A stretch of 42,129 nucleotides of DNA from Bacillota bacterium (GTDB lineage Bacteria > Bacillota > UBA4882 > UBA8346): assembly GCA_023415375.1 (NCBI GenBank), contig JAEZKW010000076.1, positions 1 to 42,129 on the forward strand, in the 5' to 3' direction. Of the stretch, positions 1 to 6,481 are shown one piece after another; positions within the stretch are counted from its first letter, which is position 1, and every line of letters starts with the position of its first letter. The position numbers were made by a program, and so were the translations under genes. The notes beneath the pieces are model-generated. The model did not search any database, was not told the DNA's origin, and saw only the letters and a list, made by a program, of their open reading frames with translations.

Positions 1-1
1 G

Positions 2-598
2 ATTAAAATCCATGAAGGTAGTGCAGAGGTATTTCGGGCTGGGAAGCCTGGGGAAGCATTTACAGGAATTATCATTATGAACCATAAAGGTCAAGGGAGT
101 GCAAAAATGTTCTTACACCCGGTAGCCCCGCACGATTCATATCCCACTCGCGAAAGGACCGGCGACGTTAGGACGAGGATATATGGGACTGCTTATGAGG
201 ACTTGGTAACCCATCAGCAAGGCGTAAATCCCTCGCATGAGATGTTATGGGGGAGGATTGAAGATGCACGTAGCAGAAAATCTGGCATGGAAAAAAATGA
301 GCAATGGGAATCATCGGAAGTTGAGTCGGCGGAGTATCGTAAAATTGGATTTACGGTTATTAAGGTTTCTCCTGGACGGCATCGGTTTAGTTTTACTTCA
401 ACATCACAAAATGCAGCTTCATTTAAAATAGCGCCATTTTCATTATCAAATCCGAAATATAGTCAATATTTAAAGGAGTTATTTCCTAAAATTGAGTCTC
501 AACAAGAGTATGAAGAAGCTTCTAAATCATTATCCAGGCAGCTTCCAAAAGATTGGACTCAGGCAATTGCTGATGCAATAAACGCAATTCCCGTGTAA
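2..598 (+). CDS. 3'-terminal part of an unrecognised protein, cut by the window edge
   Basis: The reading frame is open from the first bases of the window to the TAA at 598, about 198 codons. An internal ATG at 77 has only a weak upstream AGGA, so I read this as the C-terminal part of a longer gene that begins before the window. The residues around 65-110 are rich in charged and polar amino acids, and the tail 'LSNPKYSQYLKELFPKIE' looks globular and helical. There is no signal peptide or membrane segment in the visible part. I do not recognise the family. It is followed at once by a terminator, so it ends its own transcription unit. It could be another toxin-like or adhesin-like protein, but nothing seen here proves that. 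Confidence 0.5.
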   Translation: MKIHEGSAEVFRAGKPGEAFTGIIIMNHKGQGSAKMFLHPVAPHDSYPTRERTGDVRTRIYGTAYEDLVTHQQGVNPSHEMLWGRIEDARSRKSGMEKNEQWESSEVESAEYRKIGFTVIKVSPGRHRFSFTSTSQNAASFKIAPFSLSNPKYSQYLKELFPKIESQQEYEEASKSLSRQLPKDWTQAIADAINAIPV

Positions 599-631
599 CG
601 TAACTATTTTTCTGTCGACGGCTTTACCAAT

Positions 632-665
632 TCCCGACAGCAAAATTGCTTGCGGGATTTTTTTA
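632..665 (+). terminator. rho-independent terminator after the partial gene
   Basis: An imperfect hairpin (TCCCG...CGGGA with inner AGCAA/TTGCT pairing) is followed by a run of seven T. It lies 34 bases after the stop of the upstream partial gene. Confidence 0.7.
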
Positions 666-733
666 TGCCCAGAAAAGGTAGGTTTATGAGGCGCGGAATT
701 TAAGGCAAGAAAGCTGAAAATGGAGTGAAGAAA

Positions 734-1273
734 ATGATCCAATCCTTAAATCATGTTGAAAAACTAATCGTTCATCATTCCTGGTCACCTAATAACCGCT
801 TGGTGAACAACTGGGAATCCATCCGGAAATACCACACCTCTTGGCGCTATAACGGGGAAATCATTGCTGAAGAAAAAGCCAAGAAACTCATAATGAACGG
901 AGTCGAGGGTGTTGAATCTCCCTTGTATGATATCGGTTATCACGCCGGGCAGGAATGGTATCAAGGACGGCTTTATCTTTGCGTAGGTCGGCCGGAATGG
1001 ATTGCCGGAGCGCATTGCAGGGAGGAGCGGATCAATTACCGCAGTTTGGGATATTGTTTTGTCGGTTGTTTTGATCTGGAACCGCCGAGTGATGAAGAAC
1101 TGCAGTTTGCGGCCAAAATAAGAAAGTATAACTTGCCCGGGGTGGACTGTATCGAACCGCACCGGAATTACACCAAAGAAAAAAGTTGTCCCGGCAGTAA
1201 GTTTCCCATGGGCAAATTAAAATTATTTGTAGCGCAGAGATTACGAAAGGATGAAAGTGAATCTCCAGGGTAA
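734..1273 (+). CDS. N-acetylmuramoyl-L-alanine amidase / PGRP-type (Amidase_2 fold)
   Basis: A 179-residue putative endolysin-type amidase that would cut the bond between N-acetylmuramic acid and L-alanine in peptidoglycan. Zinc-site residues of the family are visible: a His pair in 'IVHHSWSP' near the N-terminus, 'GYHAG' in the middle, and 'HRNY...SCPG' near the C-terminus. The ATG at 734 has a GGAG at 722-725 at good spacing. A GTG at 725 in the same frame would overlap that site and is less likely. No signal peptide is seen, as expected for a phage lysin that needs a holin or membrane disruption. It is the first gene of a small cell-wall-degrading group with the transglycosylase at 1422. 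A second, different amidase lies at the right end of the locus. Confidence 0.85.
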   Translation: MIQSLNHVEKLIVHHSWSPNNRLVNNWESIRKYHTSWRYNGEIIAEEKAKKLIMNGVEGVESPLYDIGYHAGQEWYQGRLYLCVGRPEWIAGAHCREERINYRSLGYCFVGCFDLEPPSDEELQFAAKIRKYNLPGVDCIEPHRNYTKEKSCPGSKFPMGKLKLFVAQRLRKDESESPG

Positions 1274-1319
1274 TCCTTTGGGATTCAAGATTTGCTGAAT
1301 CAAGGGTTAAGTCACTCAA

Positions 1320-1350
1320 GCCGTCCCGGAGACCGTGGCGGTTTTTTTAT
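1320..1350 (+). terminator. rho-independent terminator after the amidase
   Basis: A GC-rich hairpin (CCGTC with GGCGG, one G-T pair) is followed by seven T. It separates the amidase from the transglycosylase gene. Confidence 0.6.
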
Positions 1351-1421
1351 GGTCACTTTTGGGATGACCAAAGTAAATACACGCGCATGAGTGCGTGGGA
1401 TGTGAAAGGATGTGCGATTTT

Positions 1422-2033
1422 ATGAATCTTTCGGAAAAATTTTTCGATGATCACCTCAAAACCAATCTCCATATTCTCAAGTGGCTACTCATTATCAGTC
1501 TGACCTTGTTGGGTCTATCATGCTATCAACAGAAAGAAGTTCGAATACAGAAGTTACAGCAAAAGCTTATTGAACAGAGAAAGCAGATTATCCAATTGCA
1601 AAAAGAGACAGTTAAAGCGGTAACAGTAAAACGGATTATGGCTTCCTATGGTTGCCGAAACCAATTGATTTACAGGGAAATTATGGCGACCTGGGATCCG
1701 GTCATCGTGGCCATTATTATTGGGATTGAAAGCGAATATCAGCAGTATGCCGTAAGCCCAAGTGACTGTTACGGATTAATGCAAATCAGTTGGAAGCATG
1801 GCTTGGCCGATCCATTTGATATTCAGACCAATATAAGGTTTGGCGCTTATTATCTCGAAGAGCAATTTAAGCAATTTAAAACCCTCGATGAGGCAATATG
1901 GGCTTATAATGCCGGCCCCGGAATGGTAGGAAAATTCATGCCGGAGGAGACCAGAGAGTATATTCGCAGAGTCCGGATGTTAATAGCGGTTTATTATTGT
2001 CAGGAATCAGCAACCGTTATCAGCGTGTCGTAA
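1422..2033 (+). CDS. membrane-anchored lytic transglycosylase (SLT/LysG-like)
   Basis: A 203-residue protein with a hydrophobic N-terminal segment at about residues 18-38, a basic, glutamine-rich coiled-coil stretch at about 40-65, and a C-terminal SLT domain. The domain shows the catalytic glutamate in 'IGIESEY' (Glu103), the 'YGLMQIS' motif and the 'AIWAYNAGPG' motif, which define the goose-lysozyme-like transglycosylases. It would cleave the glycan chain between MurNAc and GlcNAc outside the membrane. I chose the ATG at 1422 because of the AAAGGA at 1405-1410; an upstream GTG at 1395 lacks its own site. It may act in release of tail particles with the amidase just upstream, or locally remodel the wall. 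Confidence 0.85.
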   Translation: MNLSEKFFDDHLKTNLHILKWLLIISLTLLGLSCYQQKEVRIQKLQQKLIEQRKQIIQLQKETVKAVTVKRIMASYGCRNQLIYREIMATWDPVIVAIIIGIESEYQQYAVSPSDCYGLMQISWKHGLADPFDIQTNIRFGAYYLEEQFKQFKTLDEAIWAYNAGPGMVGKFMPEETREYIRRVRMLIAVYYCQESATVISVS

Positions 2034-2079
2034 AGCGCAGAATTTTAAAATGCATTTGAATGGGAAAGAGGTTTTATCA

Positions 2080-2235
2080 ATGAAACAAAAGATTATGGAT
2101 GACTGTTTGGCAATTTTAATCTTACTTACATTTTTGGTGGGACTTTATTGGCTGGGGGGTGGAGCTGGTGAAACTGCGGTGGATAGTCCCTATCCGGATT
2201 CCAAGGTTTTGCAAAGGGTGGATGAAGTTCATTAA
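2080..2235 (+). CDS. small single-pass membrane protein
   Basis: A 51-residue protein starting at an ATG with AAAGAGG eight bases upstream. One strongly hydrophobic stretch (about residues 9-25, 'AILILLTFLVGLYWLGGG') is followed by a short polar tail. It sits 46 bases after the transglycosylase and is probably in the same operon. Its size and position would fit a holin-like or accessory lysis peptide, but no family is recognisable. The 3' end of this gene (about 2214-2235) is the start of a block that recurs near 8840. Confidence 0.55.
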   Translation: MKQKIMDDCLAILILLTFLVGLYWLGGGAGETAVDSPYPDSKVLQRVDEVH

Positions 2236-2358
2236 CTATAAAAACGCAAAGGATTGTCAGATATGAGAACAATTAAACAGGATACGGTTAACCGTTTTTG
2301 GTTATTTCGCGCTCGAAAGTATGCCCGGATATTAAAAGAAGCGCAAGAAGTGAAGACT
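2214..2358 (+). repeat. duplicated block, copy 1 (second copy at about 8840-8980)
   Basis: From 'aaagggtggatgaa' through the first 30 codons of the small basic ORF, this stretch is almost identical to 8840-8980. In this copy the start belongs to the 3' end of the small membrane-protein gene; in the other copy it stands in non-coding DNA next to a long intergenic repeat. The arrangement suggests the block was copied from here. Confidence 0.7.
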
Positions 2359-2388
2359 AAAGCGGGACAGAAAAAAGAAACAAGATAA
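2263..2388 (+). CDS. small basic ORF, copy 1 of a duplicated pair
   Basis: A 41-codon ORF, 'MRTIKQDTVNRFWLF...', with AAAGG ten bases before its ATG. It is rich in Lys and Arg. A second copy with nearly the same first 30 residues lies at 8888-9019, and the two differ mainly in their last 10-13 residues. Conservation of the start, the ribosome site and the frame across both copies argues for a real small protein, although conservation could also follow from a recent duplication. Function unknown. Confidence 0.45.
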   Translation: MRTIKQDTVNRFWLFRARKYARILKEAQEVKTKAGQKKETR

Positions 2389-2408
2389 ATTTCGGGGGGA
2401 TTGAGCAG

Positions 2409-2773
2409 ATGCACCGGTCTTACCAACGTCTTTAATTGAAATTGGACTTGTTGCAACCGAGGAATGTGCAAACCTTGGTCGCACACCGGTTCACCATGAC
2501 CAGTATAGCAAAGTTGAGGCGATGGCCATCGGAAGGTTGGAACTGGAGAGTGAGATCAAGTTGATTCAAGCCTGTTTTAACATTATGACCCGGTATGAGC
2601 GATTGTTCATAGAGTACCGTTATTTTCAGGAGAAAGCCATGGAAATGGTGCCAGTTTTATTAAATTGGTTCCACCGGGAGCCCTTCCGTCTCCGCCAATC
2701 GGTGTTTGTTGAAACCAGGTGGTTTTTGAGTTTGGAAAGCCTGGAAAGTAATAAAATACAAAATGCCTGCTAA
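2409..2773 (+). pseudogene. frameshifted phage-type late-gene regulator (ArpU/RinA-like)
   Basis: The intact 3' part (ATG at 2522, 83 codons) reads '...YERLFIEYRYFQEKAMEMV...', which resembles the region-4-like part of phage late transcription activators of the ArpU/RinA type. The same frame is open from about 2405 without a usual start codon and extends the similarity ('GRTPVHHDQYSKVEAMA'). A well-placed ATG at 2409 after GGGGGGA starts in another frame and stops after eight codons at 2435. The simplest reading is one gene broken by a frameshift near 2430. A truncated protein from 2522 might still be made. The family call is by eye and moderate. Confidence 0.45.
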
Positions 2774-2840
2774 ATTAGTTTTAAATGGGCACTTTTCCGG
2801 CACCAAAAGAGATGAAAAATGAGATACAATATTATTGTTG
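2772..2840 (+). repeat. intergenic element, partial copy R0
   Basis: Carries the core 'TAAATTAGTTTTAAA', the paired GGCAC motifs at 2788 and 2799, and 'CACCAAAA', then an AT-rich stretch like that of R1-R4. It lies directly at the stop codon of the broken regulator. The terminator and the later hairpins of the full element are missing here. Confidence 0.6.
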
Positions 2841-3027
2841 GAGAGTGTAAAAAATAGTATGAAAGTGATTCGTAGGCGGTTATAAAAATGGTATGAAACC
2901 AGTGAATAAGTATATAAGATTAAAAACTAAAAACCCTGTAAATCCTGTCTGAGTAATTCATTTAGACTGCTTTATGTGCAGCCCAAAAGATATTGATCTT
3001 AAATTTGTCTAGAAGAAAGTTACGTAG

Positions 3028-3057
3028 ACGGGATTAACTGGATTAACGGGATTAAGA
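3028..3057 (+). repeat. short tandem repeat of GGATTAA(C) units
   Basis: Three units of GGATTAAC-type sequence with a period of about 9-10 bases. A looser set of complementary units (CCTGTAAATCCTGT) lies near 2936. This is seen directly; the role is unknown. Confidence 0.5.
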
Positions 3058-3086
3058 ACTTGAAGGCGTAACTGTGAATTAGTACC

Positions 3087-3314
3087 TTTGTATAAAATCT
3101 AAAAGAACGAGAAACGCGCAGCTAAACGAGTTTTATTTTGGCATTTTGCTGGCACCAAAAAGTAAGAAAACCATGATATATTATTAATATCTGATAGTTA
3201 AAAGACCGTGCCGGAATCTCTCTGGGGCGGTTTTTCTATTTGCGATTTCAATCAAAGGTGGGCCTGTTTTGGACAGGGGGTGTGATGTGCCGAGGAATGC
3301 GCAGGGTGGGGCGT
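3087..3314 (+). repeat. intergenic element, copy R1 (upstream of T1)
   Basis: In order: 'GCTAAACGAGTTTTATTTTG', two TGGCA boxes 11 bases apart (3139 and 3150), an AT-rich 'CATGATATATTATTAATATC', a terminator-type hairpin at about 3204-3236, a hairpin CCTGT...ACAGG at about 3263-3278, and the 'GCAGGGTGGGGCG' core at 3301-3313. After that core this copy departs from R2-R4 and instead matches a partial copy at 5592. The hairpin arms differ from those of R2-R4 but still pair. Confidence 0.7.
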
Positions 3315-3324
3315 TTAAAATAAC

Positions 3325-3362
3325 AAAGCCGTTTGGTCTATAAAGGCCGGGCGGCTTTTGAG
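3325..3362 (+). terminator. hairpin with AAAGCCG/CGGCTTT arms (terminator-like)
   Basis: AAAGCCG at 3325 pairs with CGGCTTTT near 3352. A related hairpin (AAAGCC/GGCTTT) occurs at 5624-5658. It lies between R1 and the T1 gene, so T1 probably has its own transcription start or is controlled by read-through. Confidence 0.45.
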
Positions 3363-3418
3363 TTTTGAAGGGTTCTTTTCGGGTCCCAAGAGGGTATACG
3401 CGGAGGACAGGTTTCTAG

Positions 3419-3454
3419 TTGTTAGAATTTGGAACAATGCTATAATAAAGGAAG
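3419..3454 (+). promoter_or_regulatory. promoter-like box and ribosome site in front of T1
   Basis: TTGTTA at 3419-3424, a 16-base spacer and TATAAT at 3441-3446 make a good sigma-A-type promoter. The ribosome site AAGGAAG at 3448-3454 follows immediately, so a start seven bases after the -10 would remove much of it. A very similar sequence stands in front of T3 (25536-25561), and TTGTAA-N17-TATAAT followed by GAGAGGTG stands in front of T2. Confidence 0.5.
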
Positions 3455-3463
3455 TGGCTGAAT

Positions 3464-4849
3464 GTGAGAGGACTTGAAAGCCGACGTGAGGCTGGAGATT
3501 CTTTTGATGTTGTCAAAGAAAACACTAAGCTGACCCACGATCTAAAGCAAGCTGCTAGGTCGCTGGTGGAGGAATTACGGAAACCCCGCGAAAATACCAA
3601 TCGACGAAATGAGCTGGCCCAGCGCTCCCCGGGCTGGAAAGTGAACCGGGAAACCGCCTTAGCCCAGGCATCCTTGGCAATTGCCGGTTACAATATCGGC
3701 CCGTCCGGGATTGATGGAAAGCTGGGCTCGGAAATTGGCAAGGTAATTCAGCGATTTCAAAAGGCCATCGGTTTAAATGGAAGCGGCCAGCTGGACCAAA
3801 GAACCAAGACCGCGTTAGAGATCGTCACCGAACAGGGGTTGAGTTTCCGGCAGATTGAGATCACTGGCCGGAAAGGACTACTTGATGCGGTCAATCAGCG
3901 TTTAAGCCATGAGCAAGCGCAGAAGACCGCTTCCCGGACGGAATCAGTTCCGACGAAAGAGTATCAAAAGTTTTGGCTGAAAACGGGGTACTTCACCAAC
4001 AACTGGATCTTGGATAAAATGAAGCAAAATGTGGCGGTTGCGGCGTTAAAAGCGGAGATCGCCGCCAAGGGGAAGATCATTCTTCCCAATGAAACCAATC
4101 CCAATAAAATTGCGGCCATCCAGTATTTAGGCGGAATTTTAGACACCGGGGAGTATGGTCCGGATACATACGATAAAATCCAAACGATCCAGACGAAATA
4201 CCGTATTCAGGGTGACCCGAAGGTTATCGACGGCCGGACGTTTGGGGCGATTCTGGCGAGATTTAATAAGGGGTTGATCGGTCAGAAATCGGGGGATTTT
4301 TTAAAGAGATCCGGCGGACTGGCGTATGCCCCTTATGATGTGGCGTATGGTTTGGTGGGTGGGGAGTCGGTTTTTAAAGAGAATCGATTTAACGAAAACG
4401 AAGGACTTAAGCTAGAAAATTTAAATGGAGAAAATAAGAGAGGTGAAATAGTAAAAAATGGAGCTTATAATTCCGAGTATAATTCACTTGAAAAAGGATT
4501 CGGCAGGCTTGAGGGCAAAAATATAAATGTTACGCAGAAAGGTTTGGACATAATAACAAAACATCTATCAAAATTTGGTGAAGATGTATTAAATCAAGCT
4601 ATGCTACAACGATTAGAAACGGCTTTAAAAGAAGGTAAAACAATTAGTGGCGCTGATGCAAGTTTTTATTTGCATGAAGCAACTGAAGCCACCTTAATGT
4701 CGAAAAATATAAGTTATAAAGTTGCACATGCTGCCTCACTTAAGAAATATCAAGTTTCACCTTATAGCGTTTATGCTTCAGAAGTGATTCAAAATAATCC
4801 TGAACTATTTAACGAAAAATGGTTCGAATTTTGGGGGATAAGAAAATGA
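3464..4849 (+). CDS. T1: polymorphic toxin-like protein with peptidoglycan-binding modules
   Basis: A 461-residue protein with a GTG start placed nine bases after AAGGAAG. It begins 'MRGLESRREAGDSFD', a leader shared with other toxin-like proteins of this locus. Residues about 48-140 form a peptidoglycan-binding-like domain closely matching those of T3 and T4. A second, weaker module with the same flavour lies at about 210-265. The last 115 residues are a separate domain with the motifs 'GADASFYLHEATEATL', 'AHAASLKKY', and an aromatic end. This resembles C-terminal toxin tips seen in large bacterial toxins, but I cannot name its activity. Base composition drops at about 4380, where the tip begins, which suggests tip exchange. 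The stop overlaps the start of the probable immunity gene. No signal peptide is present, so delivery must be by another route. Confidence 0.75.
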   Translation: MRGLESRREAGDSFDVVKENTKLTHDLKQAARSLVEELRKPRENTNRRNELAQRSPGWKVNRETALAQASLAIAGYNIGPSGIDGKLGSEIGKVIQRFQKAIGLNGSGQLDQRTKTALEIVTEQGLSFRQIEITGRKGLLDAVNQRLSHEQAQKTASRTESVPTKEYQKFWLKTGYFTNNWILDKMKQNVAVAALKAEIAAKGKIILPNETNPNKIAAIQYLGGILDTGEYGPDTYDKIQTIQTKYRIQGDPKVIDGRTFGAILARFNKGLIGQKSGDFLKRSGGLAYAPYDVAYGLVGGESVFKENRFNENEGLKLENLNGENKRGEIVKNGAYNSEYNSLEKGFGRLEGKNINVTQKGLDIITKHLSKFGEDVLNQAMLQRLETALKEGKTISGADASFYLHEATEATLMSKNISYKVAHAASLKKYQVSPYSVYASEVIQNNPELFNEKWFEFWGIRK

Positions 4850-5391
4850 TTACACTTAACCTTGGCGGATTTAGAGAAGGTAGATTATGGATTAATGAAA
4901 AGCCGAATATAACAATGGAAGTTATCGACTCTTTAGTGGAATCTGTTGATGTTAGTAACTTTCAACAATGGGAGGAAAAGAATATTGTGCTTGAACTGTT
5001 TTTAGCTCCCAGAGATGTTAGCAACTATGCCATGCTCGGTGTCAAATATATTCCAACGGACACCCAAAAACTTAATATCTTAGTTAATATTACCGGTTTT
5101 AATGGTGATATTTTGAAAGATAATATAGCGCTTTTAACTGATGAAGTACATATGGGTATTCCTCAAGATTACGCTTCATCAATAATTAATACGGCAAAAG
5201 AAAAGGCAATAGAGTTGAAATTTCCGGTAGGTTCCCTAATGTTTGAAATAGGAGCTCATGGATATGTCGGTTCTAGCAAAATAACCTTCGTAATTTTAAC
5301 AAAAGTATTAATGGGATTATTAAGTGAAAATATTAACGAGGGTTTGGGTGAGAAACTGAATGATATGGTAGTTAGTTTTTTAAAAGTTTGA
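4846..5391 (+). CDS. probable immunity protein for T1
   Basis: A 181-residue protein whose ATG overlaps the T1 stop (ATGA), with a G-rich ribosome site at 4832-4838. No signal peptide or membrane segment is seen, so it should act in the cytoplasm; this implies that the T1 tip works there too. The sequence is AT-rich like the T1 tip and unlike the GC-richer front of T1. I recognise no family. The immunity role rests on position, overlap and shared composition. Confidence 0.6.
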   Translation: MITLNLGGFREGRLWINEKPNITMEVIDSLVESVDVSNFQQWEEKNIVLELFLAPRDVSNYAMLGVKYIPTDTQKLNILVNITGFNGDILKDNIALLTDEVHMGIPQDYASSIINTAKEKAIELKFPVGSLMFEIGAHGYVGSSKITFVILTKVLMGLLSENINEGLGEKLNDMVVSFLKV

Positions 5392-5471
5392 AAGATGCTA
5401 TTTTGGCTGTAACATCAGAATGTGTAATAAGATGATAGAGTGGTTCATCGCGAACAGAAGATGGTTAGAGA

Positions 5472-5503
5472 AACGCCGAAGCTATGCAAAGGCGTTTTTT
5501 AGT
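5472..5503 (+). terminator. rho-independent terminator after the T1 immunity gene
   Basis: AACGCC at 5472-5477 pairs with GGCGTT at 5491-5496 and is followed by a T run. It closes the T1 toxin-immunity unit. Confidence 0.8.
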
Positions 5504-5519
5504 TTAATGATCGCTTAAT

Positions 5520-5548
5520 AAATTGTTCTGATATAATTGAAACAATTT
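5520..5548 (+). promoter_or_regulatory. palindrome around a TATAAT box
   Basis: AAATTGTT at 5520-5527 and AAACAATTT at 5540-5548 are complementary and flank TATAAT at 5532-5537. This could be an operator on a promoter for the following short, partly decayed region. No gene with a strong case follows directly. Confidence 0.35.
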
Positions 5549-5591
5549 TTATTTAAGGTGAGTACTTCATGGAGGCTGATACTCCGGGACT

Positions 5592-5665
5592 TTCGTAGGG
5601 TGGGGCGGGGTTAAAGATAATAAAGCCGTTTGGTCCGGAAAAGTTCAAGAGGCTTTGAAATTTGA
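5592..5665 (+). repeat. partial intergenic element R1b
   Basis: 'GTAGGGTGGGGCG' followed by 'AATAAAGCCGTTTGGTC' matches the end of R1 (3301-3370), including the AAAGCC/GGCTTT hairpin. The sequence before the 13-base core is unrelated to R1. So the core marks the point where copies change neighbours. Confidence 0.6.
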
Positions 5666-5801
5666 AGCTCTTTTTGACATGAGAAAGACTAGGAAAGCCG
5701 AAGTGAGACCGGGTTTCTCTCGAAAGTGTCAAAAAGGGGACTGGATTAAATGGGGAAAAGAGTTGAGGGCAGTATGAATGATGTATTGGGGGAAAAGCAA
5801 A

Positions 5802-5945
5802 ATGGAGTTAACACAGCAACATTTAAACGGCAGTAAGCACCCGTTAACCCAAGCCGGGCTTTGGGCTATTAGAAAAAAGATTTCCATGGACTTTGAAGAC
5901 ATAACTAAAAGTCTGTGGGCGAAGCAGAAAGAAACAGTGCTATAG
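5802..5945 (+). CDS. small ORF of unknown function, possibly a remnant
   Basis: A 47-residue ORF, 'MELTQQHLNGSKHPLTQ...', with GGGGGAAAAG upstream of its ATG. It overlaps a second short ORF that starts at 5750. It has no close likeness to other proteins in the window. It lies between the T1 unit and repeat R2, in a stretch that looks like leftovers of recombination. It may be a real small protein or a decayed piece of a larger gene. Confidence 0.3.
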   Translation: MELTQQHLNGSKHPLTQAGLWAIRKKISMDFEDITKSLWAKQKETVL

Positions 5946-5975
5946 AGAATGGGACTTCCGAGGGTTAATTGAAGG

Positions 5976-6418
5976 TATCGTTATAAAATCAATAAATATA
6001 AAGAAATAAGCAGCTAAACGTGTTTTACTTTAGCGCTTTCCCGGCACCATAAGGCCGGAAAACCATGATATATTAATAGTATCGGATTAAAAAAACCGCT
6101 TCGGGACCTTCCTGGGGCGGTTTTCTTATGTCAAAGTTCATTCCATATTGGAGCGCCCATTTTGATGGGCGGGTCTTATGTGCCGGGTAGTGCGCAGGGT
6201 GGGGCGCGGCACAAGAAATTTCAGGGGCTACTGTAAAGTAAGAAAACTTCAGATTTTTTCGAGACAGCCCCTTTTCTAATCAGCATAATAGATTCATCCA
6301 TAGAATGGCAACACCAATTCACTAATAAACGGCCAGGAATCAGTGGATGAATTTATTAGGATAAAAAAATAAATTTAGCCGGTTTTTGGTTGTTTTTTCG
6401 GCTGGTTTATTTTTTTAG
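5976..6418 (+). repeat. intergenic element, long copy R2 (upstream of T2)
   Basis: Includes the GGCACC motif near 6043, a terminator hairpin at about 6089-6125, the hairpin CGCCCAT/ATGGGCG at 6153-6171, GTGCCG...CGGCAC around 6180-6212, a long-range pair ATTCATCCA/TGGATGAAT (about 6292 and 6343), and a final strong terminator. By eye it is around 90% identical to R4 (9077-9516) over its whole length. The last parts are absent from R1. Confidence 0.75.
6370..6418 (+). terminator. strong terminator at the end of R2
   Basis: AAATAAATTTAGCCG pairs with CGGCTGGTTTATTT and is followed by T. The A run before it could make it work in both directions. The same structure ends R4 at 9463-9516. Confidence 0.75.
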
Positions 6419-6438
6419 AGGAGTATTAAACCATTACT

Positions 6439-6475
6439 TTGTAAAAATGTGGTAAACATTATATAATGAGAGGTG
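6439..6475 (+). promoter_or_regulatory. promoter-like sequence and ribosome site for T2
   Basis: TTGTAA at 6439-6444, 17 bases, TATAAT at 6462-6467, then the ribosome site GAGAGGTG at 6468-6475. The spacing is ideal for sigma-A, but as in T1 the ribosome site follows the -10 directly. Confidence 0.55.
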
Positions 6476-6481
6476 AATTCA

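Larger units (their letters stand above)
2774..3463 (+). other. gene-free stretch with repeat elements R0 and R1 and a GGATTAAC tandem repeat
   Basis: About 690 bases without a convincing gene. It holds a partial repeat element (R0, 2772-2840), a nearly full one (R1, 3087-3314), two terminator-like hairpins, a triplicated GGATTAAC run at about 3028-3057 with a degenerate inverted partner at about 2934-2950, and the promoter-like sequence in front of the T1 toxin gene. Confidence 0.6.

Noticed and set aside
3028..3057. GGATTAAC repeat as a CRISPR array
   Set aside because: Units are only 9-10 bases apart with no unique spacers, so this is a simple tandem repeat.
3120..3160. TGGCAC boxes as the 3' end of an integrase gene or an attachment site
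   Set aside because: The five copies do not keep a common reading frame, no integrase gene lies nearby and no tRNA is seen.
3087..3314. Known riboswitch (for example c-di-GMP) in the repeat elements
   Set aside because: The GGGTGGGGCG core and hairpin order do not fit any riboswitch consensus I can recall, and the copies are not placed consistently before one type of gene.
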